In this document: positions 56,994-64,000 of the stretch, piece by piece
Position numbering within the stretch: the first letter of the stretch is position 1
Layout of the letters: every line of letters begins with the position of its first letter
NCBI RefSeq assembly: GCF_000739775.1
Contig: NZ_BBJH01000006.1
Span: 186,001 to 250,000, forward strand
Direction of reading: 5' to 3'
DNA length: 64,000 nt
Origin: Paraburkholderia heleia NBRC 101817
GTDB lineage: Bacteria; Pseudomonadota; Gammaproteobacteria; Burkholderiales; Burkholderiaceae
Position numbers and translations under genes: made by a program
Notes under the pieces: model-generated
Databases searched by the model: none
Told to the model about the DNA's origin: nothing
What the model saw: the letters and a program-made list of their open reading frames with translations, nothing else

Positions 56994-58151
56994 TCAGTGA
57001 GCGGCGATGGCTTGCGCGTAAACCGCGGCCACGCGCCTTGCGATCACGGCGTTATCGAAGTGCTCGCGCGCATACGCCTTGCACGCCTCCTCATCCGGCA
57101 GCTTGATGCGGCCCGAGAGCGCGCCGTCAATGCCATCGGCGATTGCGTCCGCACCCGTGCTCGGCAGCACGAGATCTTGCGACAGACCCGCCACCGCCTC
57201 CGGCAGACCGCCCACCGGCGTCACCAGAACCGGCGTGCCGGCGGAAAGCGATTCCACTGTAATCAGGCCGAAGCCCTCCAGCGCAACCGTCGGCACCACG
57301 CTCAGCGTGGCCGCGCGATAGAGCGAGGGCAGATGCGCGTCGGGCACGAAACCGAGCAGCTTCACGTTGTCGGCCAGCCCTCCTTCGTCGATGCGCTGCT
57401 GAAGTTCGGATTCCAGACGGCCTCGCCCCGCGATCAGCAGGAGCACGTCCGGGTGGCGCTGCTTGACCACCTTGATCGCATCGATCAGATCTTCGAGGCC
57501 CATGCGGCGCACGAGGCGGCGCACGGCCAGGATGATCGGGCGGCCTTGCGGCAACTGGAGCTTCAGGCGCGCTTCCGCCGTCGTGCAGGCCGGGTCGAAA
57601 TGCGCCGTATCCACGCAGCCCGGCACGATGCGCACGCGCTCGGGCGAAATGCCGTAGCGGCGCGTGAGGATATCGCCAAACGCCTTCGACAGCACGATGA
57701 GCCGCGAAGAGCGCTCATACACCGACTGCTCCAGCGAGTGCTTGATACGCTGGCTCAGCGTCGCCGCGCCTTCCACCAAGCTTTCGTCGGCCCACGGCCC
57801 CTGAAAGTGCGAGACCTGCGGAATACCGCGCGTAACGTCGAGGCCGGGGAACGTGTATAGCGCGAAGTGCGAGGAGATCACGTCGGGACGGTGGCGGCGG
57901 ATCTCGCTGCGCAGCGCGCGGCGCGCATCCATGAGGCGAAACGGCAGCGAGCGCGAAGCGGAGCCGAAGCCGTGGATCGCGCCGCCGCTGTCCTGGGCCA
58001 CCCTGGGCGAGCCGGCCACGACGCCGCGCACGCGCACGCCCGCGCCGGGCAGCGCGCCGACGAGCGAGTAATACATGCGGTCGAGACCGCCTGCGCGCTC
58101 GGGAAACCAGTGCATGCCGATCTGCAGAGACTGAATGGAGTGTGTGGTCAT
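56994..58151 (-). CDS. bceK: GT4 glycosyltransferase (BceK-like)
   Basis: A 385-residue retaining GT-B glycosyltransferase. The N-terminal acceptor domain begins HWFPERAGGLDRMYYSLVGA; the donor domain has PIILAVRRLVRRMGLEDLI near 205 and the E-x7-E pair in EGFGLITVESLSAGTP (Glu292 and Glu300). It is the last gene of the minus-strand run and sits where bceK lies in bce-I. It starts 31 bases after the preceding gene ends, so it is in the same transcript. Confidence 0.9.
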   Translation of the reverse strand: MTTHSIQSLQIGMHWFPERAGGLDRMYYSLVGALPGAGVRVRGVVAGSPRVAQDSGGAIHGFGSASRSLPFRLMDARRALRSEIRRHRPDVISSHFALYTFPGLDVTRGIPQVSHFQGPWADESLVEGAATLSQRIKHSLEQSVYERSSRLIVLSKAFGDILTRRYGISPERVRIVPGCVDTAHFDPACTTAEARLKLQLPQGRPIILAVRRLVRRMGLEDLIDAIKVVKQRHPDVLLLIAGRGRLESELQQRIDEGGLADNVKLLGFVPDAHLPSLYRAATLSVVPTVALEGFGLITVESLSAGTPVLVTPVGGLPEAVAGLSQDLVLPSTGADAIADGIDGALSGRIKLPDEEACKAYAREHFDNAVIARRVAAVYAQAIAAH

Positions 58152-58182
58152 CGCGTGTCCTTATTCTGCACGTAAGCGGTTA

Positions 58183-59403
58183 TCAGGGGGTTTCTGCGCG
58201 CGGGAGCGGTTGACCGCCCGGCAGCGTCGCGGCAGCGAACGCGGATTCTTCGCGGCGCACGGCCTCGCTCGCGTCGCCGGCCAGTTGGCGGTAAAGCGCG
58301 ATGTACTGAGCGGCCATGCGCGCCCAGCCAAACTGCGTGGCAAGCTCCGCCGCGGCCTCGCCCATCGCGAGGCGGCGCGGCGTGTCGGCAGCGAGCGTTT
58401 TCACGGCATTGGCGAGCGCGGGCACGTCGTCGGGGTCTTCGAGCACGATGCCGCACTCGGGCGTGATGATTTCCGCACCGCCCGCGGTGCGCGCCGTCAC
58501 GACGGGCAGGCCGGCCGCCATCGCTTCGAGCAGCGAAAGGCTCATTGCTTCGTAGCGCGAAGGAAATACATAGGTATCGACGGAGCGCATGAGCGTCGGC
58601 ATCTCGCGCACGAGGCCAAGGAAATGCACGCGAGACTCGATGCCCAGTTCGCGTGCGAGATCGGGATACGGGCTGCCCGGCAGGTAGCCGGCCACAGCCA
58701 GATGCACGTTGCCGGGCATCTGCTTGAGCGCATGCAGCACCGTGCCAAGGTTCTTGCGCGGCGTACGCAGGTCACCCACGAAGAGCAGCAGGAACGCCTC
58801 GGCGGGCAGCGAAAACTTCTCGCGGTCGGCGCTCGCGCCCGAGAAGCCGCGCGTGTCCACGCCGTTGTAGATCACGTCGAGACGCTCCACGGGGTTGCCG
58901 CCCGACGCGCGGATTTCGTCCGCGACCTTCCGGGAGACTGCGGCGATCACGCGCGAGCGCCGGTATGCCCAGCGCTCCAGCACCGCATTGACGCGCGTGT
59001 AGACGAACTGGTATGCGGACCATACGCCGCGCGTGAGACCGAACGGGTAATACTGGCTACGCGCCCAGCCGCCGTGCACGAAGTGCGCGGTGTTGACGTC
59101 GGCGTGCGCCCAGGTGATGAAGCCGTTCACATGGAGCACATCGTACTCGCGCCGGTGGCGGCGCAGCCATAACGCGCTCTTCAGCGCGAACACCTGCTGG
59201 CGCAGCAGGTTGGTGGGCCATGCGCGCGAGGGCTGCACGCGCACCCATTTCACCTTGGGATGGGCGAGCAATTCGGGCGCGACATGCGAGGCGACCAGCG
59301 TCACCTCGAGCCCCTCGTCGAGCGCTGCGCGCGCGATTTCATGATTGACGCGGCCCTGGCCGTCGTTGTGACGCACGACATGCGTGACGATTGCGACTCT
59401 CAA
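58183..59403 (-). CDS. bceJ: GT4 glycosyltransferase (BceJ-like)
   Basis: A 406-residue GT-B glycosyltransferase. Features are LRVAIVTHVVRHNDGQGRVN at the start, VIAAVSRKVADEIR near 180, DVIYNGVDTRGFSG near 200, and the donor motif SRYEAMSLSLLEAMAAGLPV near 300. The frame is open for another 76 codons upstream, but the TTG at 59401-59403 has GGAGG seven bases before it and overlaps the polymerase stop (TTGA), so I take it as the start. Corresponds to bceJ. Confidence 0.88.
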   Translation of the reverse strand: MRVAIVTHVVRHNDGQGRVNHEIARAALDEGLEVTLVASHVAPELLAHPKVKWVRVQPSRAWPTNLLRQQVFALKSALWLRRHRREYDVLHVNGFITWAHADVNTAHFVHGGWARSQYYPFGLTRGVWSAYQFVYTRVNAVLERWAYRRSRVIAAVSRKVADEIRASGGNPVERLDVIYNGVDTRGFSGASADREKFSLPAEAFLLLFVGDLRTPRKNLGTVLHALKQMPGNVHLAVAGYLPGSPYPDLARELGIESRVHFLGLVREMPTLMRSVDTYVFPSRYEAMSLSLLEAMAAGLPVVTARTAGGAEIITPECGIVLEDPDDVPALANAVKTLAADTPRRLAMGEAAAELATQFGWARMAAQYIALYRQLAGDASEAVRREESAFAAATLPGGQPLPRAETP

Positions 59404-60899
59404 TCGAAGACCTCCGTGGTACGGACATTGGCCTGGCGTTGGAGCTTCGTCCAATGTCCCGCGCTGAGAATGGAAAACACGCTCGAAAAGAGCAGCAGGC
59501 CGCCGGTGCCCACGAGCGAGTTGGTGAACACGAGCATGGCGAAGATCGAGACCGCGAGGCTCAGGCAGGCGCAAACGTAGCGGTCGTCGGACAGACGAAA
59601 CGACACGCGCACTGCCCGCACGAGCAGCCACAGCACGCCCGACATGTAGAGCAGCGTGCCGGGCCAGCCCAGCACGAACGGGATGTTCATCACGCCGCTG
59701 TCGAAGCTGCCGTACTGGCCGAGCTGGCCGTTACTGCTGGAGAGCTTGGTCGATGCGCCGGTGGCGCCGAGTCCCTCGCCCGTCACGTCCGTGAAGGCCT
59801 TTTTCGCGAAGTCGGCATAGAACTGGTTACGCGCCTCGTAGCTTTGGTCGTCCTTCAGGTTCACGAGCGTATTCAGGCGCTGCTGCATACGGTCCGCCAC
59901 AGGACCGAAGGTGAGCAGCGGCACGCACACGCCCGCCAGCACGACCGCGCTGATGATGATGCGAATGCGCACCTTGTTGCTCGACTTCATCAACTGGATC
60001 ACCATGGCGATCGCCCAGCCGCCCCAGGTGGAGCGCACGAGCGAGAGCGCGAACGAGAAGAACCCGAACGCCGCCGCGATCCAGCGCACACGATGTTTGG
60101 CGGCCATCACGAACACCATCGCGCCCATCATCGCGAACGCGAACGGGCCCGACGAGTTCATCGTGCTGAACACACGCACGCCGAGCGGCACGGGGTCGCC
60201 CTGCGAGTTCATGTCCGAGCCGATCATCCACATCGCATCCCACGGCGGCATGATGAAGAACTGCACGAGACCGTACGCGCCCATCACGAGCATGCCGTAG
60301 ATAAAGGTGTTGATGATGGTCTTGCTGCACTCGGGATACTGGCGCGTGAGCACCATGATGTGAAAACCGATCAGGAACGGATAAATCCAGTTGGCAAGGT
60401 CATAGACCGCCGCGGCCGGGCCGCTTCCCACCACGCCCACCACGAACGCATAACCGATGCCGAGCAGCGCGAGCAGGAGCGGCAGCCCGCGCCGCTGCCC
60501 GAGGATCGGGTAGTAGCGCAGCAGCGAAATGCCGCTGATCATCGTGACGGCGAGCGGCGCGACCTGAATGAGGCTGGTGGGCGTGAAGCCGCCCTTGCCG
60601 TAGTCGGCGAGGCGCCGCACTTCGGGGCTCAGAAACCACAGCCACCACATGAAGCCGATATAGCGCACCGGGTTCACGAAGTAGAGCCAAAAGCCCACCG
60701 CGATCGAAAATACGGGGAACGCGAGCGTGAGCACCGTGCCCTGGTGCGCACCGATCAAGAGCGCCGTGAATACCCACAAGGCGAGCGGCGGCAGCGTATC
60801 GCGGCCGAACAGGCTACGCAGGCCGCGGCGGCGGCTGCCTTGCGGGCTTGCCGGCGCGGGTGCGGGTGCGGGGATAGCGGTCGTGACATCCATGCTCAC
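59400..60899 (-). CDS. bceI: Wzy-type polysaccharide polymerase (BceI-like)
   Basis: A 499-residue membrane protein with about 12 helices and a large periplasmic loop (about residues 300-400, containing DQSYEARNQFYADFAKKAF), the pattern of O-antigen polymerases/ligases. It would polymerise flipped repeat units. It starts at a GTG (60897-60899) overlapping the preceding stop, with an ATG two codons later as alternative. Position between the glycosyltransferases matches bceI. The O-antigen-ligase subgroup cannot be excluded from sequence alone. Confidence 0.87.
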   Translation of the reverse strand: MSMDVTTAIPAPAPAPASPQGSRRRGLRSLFGRDTLPPLALWVFTALLIGAHQGTVLTLAFPVFSIAVGFWLYFVNPVRYIGFMWWLWFLSPEVRRLADYGKGGFTPTSLIQVAPLAVTMISGISLLRYYPILGQRRGLPLLLALLGIGYAFVVGVVGSGPAAAVYDLANWIYPFLIGFHIMVLTRQYPECSKTIINTFIYGMLVMGAYGLVQFFIMPPWDAMWMIGSDMNSQGDPVPLGVRVFSTMNSSGPFAFAMMGAMVFVMAAKHRVRWIAAAFGFFSFALSLVRSTWGGWAIAMVIQLMKSSNKVRIRIIISAVVLAGVCVPLLTFGPVADRMQQRLNTLVNLKDDQSYEARNQFYADFAKKAFTDVTGEGLGATGASTKLSSSNGQLGQYGSFDSGVMNIPFVLGWPGTLLYMSGVLWLLVRAVRVSFRLSDDRYVCACLSLAVSIFAMLVFTNSLVGTGGLLLFSSVFSILSAGHWTKLQRQANVRTTEVFD

Positions 60900-62041
60900 A
60901 TCCCGCGCGCGGCAACGCCCCGGCCCTGGGGTTCGCTCGCGATCGACTCGCCGTTGCGCGCGTCGCGCTCGTGCAGCATCTCGCGCGTGAGCTGGGCGTG
61001 CTGCCGGGCGAAGTGCTGCGTCGTGAGATCGCGCGTGCGCAACTGCTCGCAGGCTTCGCGCGCCTGAGCGAGCGCGCGCGCCGGGTCGGCCACGAGCGCA
61101 TGCGCGGCGTCGCGCAGCTGTTCGGCGTTGAACGGCTCGACATACGAGGCGGCCTTGTCGTCGAAGTAGTCTTCGAGCGCGCCGACTTTCGTCGCGATCA
61201 TCGGCTTGCCGAGCGCCGCGGCTTCCAGCATCACCGTGATGCCCGAAGCGTGCGTGTTGGGCCGCAGCGGCACGACGACAAGGTCCGCCCAGTCATACAG
61301 CGCGTGCTGTTGCTTGATGCCGGAAACGCGCACGATGTCGACGTTGTCCGCGCGAGCCGATGCCGGCATGCGCCGGCGTGTGGCGATGCGCACCTGGTAG
61401 CGCGAATCGTTGCCGAGCGCGCTGACGAGCGTGGTCCAGTCGCGGTCGCGGTCGTTGCCGATCGCGGCCACGCGTACCGGCGTGTGCGGCGTCCATTCCG
61501 CGGGCGGACGCAGCGGAAAATCGCCGGTATTGAGCCCATAGAGCACGTGGCGCGCCTCGCGCCCAAAGTACTCGCCGCACAGCGCGGCGTTTTCGCTCGC
61601 GAGCGTGGTGAGCAGGTCGGCACGCGCGAGAAGCCGCTTGTAGAGCGCGCGGCGCAGCGCGCCATAGCCCGGCCAGCGGTCGAGCAGCCACACGCTTTGC
61701 GCGAGCAGCAGCGGGCGCGCACCGCCCTTCTTCGCGTTCATCAGCAGCACCAGCGCCACGGCCAGATGCTCCTGCTCGGTGTGCGTCCAGATGACGTCGG
61801 ACTGCAAAATGGCGCGGCGGTTGCGCCAGGCATGAATGAAGTCGAAGCCGCACGCGGCCTTCAGCGCGCGCCGCATGAAGCGCATGGGCGTGCTCTCGCT
61901 CGCGTCCTGCGCGTAATTGAGGGCGAATTCCGCAGATTCCGCGTGATGGTAGCCATACAGGCTGCCGATGTTCTCGCCTTTGCGATAGCGGCGCGGATCG
62001 GCGCCATAGAAAAGGTGGACGTGGACTTGCGTACCGCTCAT
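60896..62041 (-). CDS. bceH: GT4-like glycosyltransferase (BceH-like)
   Basis: A 381-residue GT-B-type glycosyltransferase. The N-terminal half has VHVHLFYGADPRRYRKGENI and HTEQEHLAVALVLLMNAKKG; the C-terminal half has DLVVVPLRPNTHASGITVML, where the usual first Glu of the E-x7-E motif is replaced (NTHASGITVMLE). The ATG at 62039-62041 has GGAGG seven bases upstream. It is coupled to the polymerase gene by a GTGA overlap. Corresponds by order to bceH. Confidence 0.85.
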   Translation of the reverse strand: MSGTQVHVHLFYGADPRRYRKGENIGSLYGYHHAESAEFALNYAQDASESTPMRFMRRALKAACGFDFIHAWRNRRAILQSDVIWTHTEQEHLAVALVLLMNAKKGGARPLLLAQSVWLLDRWPGYGALRRALYKRLLARADLLTTLASENAALCGEYFGREARHVLYGLNTGDFPLRPPAEWTPHTPVRVAAIGNDRDRDWTTLVSALGNDSRYQVRIATRRRMPASARADNVDIVRVSGIKQQHALYDWADLVVVPLRPNTHASGITVMLEAAALGKPMIATKVGALEDYFDDKAASYVEPFNAEQLRDAAHALVADPARALAQAREACEQLRTRDLTTQHFARQHAQLTREMLHERDARNGESIASEPQGRGVAARGM

Positions 62042-62075
62042 TCGGGGTCCTCCGTGTAGTGGTTGGCCGCGCCGC

Positions 62076-63002
62076 TCAAACGAGCGCGCGGCGCGCCTCT
62101 CGTGCGCCGCCGCGCACCGCGCGCCAGCGGGCAAATGCCGCGGCCGCTGAACCGCCGCGCACGGCGCTCAGGCCCGTATGCACGAGGCCCGGATACACGC
62201 GCGTGCCGACGAGCGCGTACCACCACCACGCGGTCTCGCGGCGCAGCGGCGTGAGATGGCCGAGCAGGATCAAGTGCAGGTTATAGGCGGCATTGCGGAT
62301 CGAGGCGAGCGTCTGCGCATTGCGCGGGTCTTCGCCCGGGCGCGGCGCCGGGTAGTGATCCACCGCCACGAGCGGGTCGTACACGAGCTTCCAGCCCGAG
62401 CGCTTCACGCTCATGCTGAACGCCATGTCGTTATGCGTTTGCGCGCCGGTGCCGCGCAGGCGCCGGTCGAAGCGCAGGTCGCCGATCGCCGCGCGCCGGT
62501 AGCTCATGTTCGCGCCTTTCAGCAGATCGACTTCGCGCGCGCCGCCCGCGCCCAGATGATGGTTGCCGATGATGCGGCCCGAGCGCTGCAGCTTGCCCAC
62601 CAGCGTGCGCTCGCCTTCGATCATGCGGCCGCCTTCGTGCACCCAGTCGCGCCCGCCCAGCGCACCGAGCTTCGGGTCGGACTCGAACGCCGCCGCAATA
62701 CGCGCGACCCAATCGGCGCGCGGCGCGGCGTCGTCGTCGGTCATGGCGATCACATCGCCCGTCGCGGCCTCGATGCCGCGATTGAGCGCCGCCACCTGCC
62801 CCGGCTCCTCGACGATGGCGACTTCCACGTTGAGCACGCGGGGGGTGACGTGCTCGGCGAGGCACGCATGCGTCGCCTCGTCGTCGGCGCGCGCCACCAC
62901 CACGATCTCGTCGGGCGTGCGCTGCTGGCGCAGCAGCGCCGAAAGACAGCGCGACAGATCATCAGGACGCCGATAGGTCGGCACGAGCACGGTCAGTTTC
63001 AT
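62076..63002 (-). CDS. bceG: GT2 glycosyltransferase (BceG-like)
   Basis: A 308-residue inverting GT-A glycosyltransferase. LTVLVPTYRRPDDLSRCLSA opens the nucleotide fold, the metal/UDP motif DDD is at residues 89-91 (AMTDDDAAP), and RGTGAQTHNDMAFSM near 205 carries the probable catalytic acid region. An AAGGAG site precedes the ATG. It lies 34 bases before the bceH-like gene and 40 after the kinase gene. Position matches bceG. Confidence 0.9.
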   Translation of the reverse strand: MKLTVLVPTYRRPDDLSRCLSALLRQQRTPDEIVVVARADDEATHACLAEHVTPRVLNVEVAIVEEPGQVAALNRGIEAATGDVIAMTDDDAAPRADWVARIAAAFESDPKLGALGGRDWVHEGGRMIEGERTLVGKLQRSGRIIGNHHLGAGGAREVDLLKGANMSYRRAAIGDLRFDRRLRGTGAQTHNDMAFSMSVKRSGWKLVYDPLVAVDHYPAPRPGEDPRNAQTLASIRNAAYNLHLILLGHLTPLRRETAWWWYALVGTRVYPGLVHTGLSAVRGGSAAAAFARWRAVRGGAREARRALV

Positions 63003-63042
63003 CGCGTGTTCTCCTTTGCTGTGCTGGATGAGGACGTAGTCG

Positions 63043-64000
63043 TCATGCGCTCAGATACTCGCGCACGTTCGCGTAGCCGTAGCCGTAATTGCCGCGCGTG
63101 CGCGCCGGCACGCCGTTGAACACGCCGCCCTGCACACGCACGCCGGCGTTGCGCAAGCGCTTGAGCGTCTCGGCGATTTCGCCTTCGGTGTGCATGCCCG
63201 AACGCAGCACGAGGAACGTCGAGCCCGCATGGCCGCCGATGATGGCGGCGTCGGTCACGGCGAGCACCGGCGGCGAATCGATGAGCAGCACGTCGTAGCG
63301 GTTCGACAGACCTTCGAGGTACTGGCCAAGACGCGGCGACATCAACAGCTCGGAAGGGTTGGGCGGACGACGGCCGCACGAGATGAAGTGCAGGTTGTCT
63401 ACCTCAGTCGCGCGAATCGCCTCGTCCAGCGCAATCTGCCCCGAGAGCAGCTCGGAGAAGCCGTTCTCCTGCGGCCCGCCCAGATGACGTTCGAGCGCGC
63501 CGCGGCGCATGTCGCCGTCGATCATCAGCACGCGCTTGCCCGAGTGGGCAAGCAGCACGGCGAGGTTCGCGGTCAAGAAGCTCTTGCCGACGCCCGGCAC
63601 CGAACCCGTCAGCATGACTACGCGATTGCGCGCATCCATTACGCTGAACTGCAGCGAAGTGCGCAGGCTGCGCAGACTTTCGACCGTGAGGTCCTTGGGG
63701 CGCGCGTTGGCGAGCACGTCGCGCAGGCGCGTGCCGCCAGGCACCGGGCCGCGCTTTTCGAGCGCGATCTGCTCCGGCGAAAGCGGCACGAGACCGTACA
63801 CGGGCAGCTGGAACGAGCGTTCGATCTGGTCCGGATCGACAATGCCCTTGAACATGTTGCGGCGCATAAGCACGAAGCCCGTGCCGAGAATGACGCCGAG
63901 CAGCGATGCCGCCGAGACGATCAGCAGCTTCTTGGGCTTCGAGGGGTTGCCGGGGCGCAGGGCCGGATCGATGATATGCACGTTGCCGCCCGTGCCCACG
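63043..64000 (-). CDS. bceF: Wzc-type polysaccharide tyrosine autokinase, C-terminal part (BceF-like)
   Basis: About 318 C-terminal residues are present; the gene continues beyond the right edge. A second transmembrane helix (LLIVSAASLLGVILGTGFVL) is followed by the cytoplasmic BY-kinase: Walker A GSVPGVGKSFLTANLAVLL, Walker A' RVLMIDGDMRRGALERHL and Walker B YDVLLIDSPPVLAV, with a Tyr cluster at the C-terminus (GNYGYGYANVREYL) that is the autophosphorylation site in the family. It controls polymer length and export. Corresponds to bceF; the remaining bce-I genes should lie to the right. Confidence 0.92.
   Translation of the reverse strand, partial: VGTGGNVHIIDPALRPGNPSKPKKLLIVSAASLLGVILGTGFVLMRRNMFKGIVDPDQIERSFQLPVYGLVPLSPEQIALEKRGPVPGGTRLRDVLANARPKDLTVESLRSLRTSLQFSVMDARNRVVMLTGSVPGVGKSFLTANLAVLLAHSGKRVLMIDGDMRRGALERHLGGPQENGFSELLSGQIALDEAIRATEVDNLHFISCGRRPPNPSELLMSPRLGQYLEGLSNRYDVLLIDSPPVLAVTDAAIIGGHAGSTFLVLRSGMHTEGEIAETLKRLRNAGVRVQGGVFNGVPARTRGNYGYGYANVREYLSA

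Noticed and set aside
59404..59631. 76-codon upstream extension of the BceJ-like protein
   Set aside because: It overlaps the end of the polymerase gene; the TTG at 59401-59403 has an ideal GGAGG spacing and starts the GT4 fold.

Overview
This window is high-GC chromosomal DNA from a member of the Burkholderiales, most likely Paraburkholderia or a close Burkholderia/Caballeronia relative. The reasons are its codon use, its gene content (cepacian-type exopolysaccharide genes, an EmrA/EmrB/NodT efflux set, phosphocholine-specific phospholipase C, KduI/KduD) and the shape of its Fur box. I see no tRNA, rRNA, CRISPR array, IS element or prophage. It reads as ordinary chromosome with an accessory polysaccharide locus at its right end. 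All family names come from reading the sequence; no database search was run.

Layout. 1-5 kb: end of an unidentified gene, two small minus-strand ORFs, a zinc alcohol dehydrogenase, a TPR protein with a GT9-like tail, a two-helix membrane protein and a DUF1330 protein. 5-12 kb: a Ser/Thr/Ala-rich lipoprotein, a Tat-exported phospholipase C, a TonB-dependent siderophore receptor behind a clear Fur box, and an aldehyde dehydrogenase. 12-14.3 kb: a GFA/CENP-V protein, then a secreted catalase-like peroxidase overlapping a cytochrome b561. 14.3-18.2 kb: a ketodeoxyuronate module (kdgT diverging from kduI-kduD-kdgR) with two matching candidate operators. 18.2-23.3 kb: a NodT/EmrB/EmrA-type efflux operon diverging from a CecR-like TetR regulator across a 30-bp palindromic operator. 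23.3-25.4 kb: a LysE exporter, then a TetR gene and ohr linked by three copies of one 18-bp palindrome. 25.4-35.1 kb: recC-recB-recD with start/stop overlaps. 35.3-38.2 kb: ugpA-ugpE-ugpC without ugpB. 38.5-44.1 kb: a ferredoxin-reductase-like flavoprotein, a nucleoside deoxyribosyltransferase-like protein, and S10 and S53 serine peptidases.

44.4-64 kb is an exopolysaccharide locus. Its gene order (UTP-glucose pyrophosphorylase, acyltransferase, two-domain glycosyltransferase, flippase, secreted beta-propeller protein, acyltransferase, GDP-mannose dehydratase, reductase, then two GT4 genes, a Wzy polymerase, a GT4-like gene, a GT2 gene and a Wzc-type kinase) matches the cepacian clusters bce-II and bce-I joined end to end. 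The sugar-nucleotide genes would supply UDP-glucose and GDP-D-rhamnose. The glycosyltransferase domains here number six, and with an initiating transferase expected beyond the right edge they would build the seven-sugar cepacian unit. Flippase, polymerase and kinase would export and polymerise it.

I did not find a wholly new system. The least explained items are the three-operator TetR/sORF/ohr module, a 47-residue membrane microprotein and a secreted beta-propeller gene with a nine-C tract inside the polysaccharide locus, and the paired peptidases without signal peptides.
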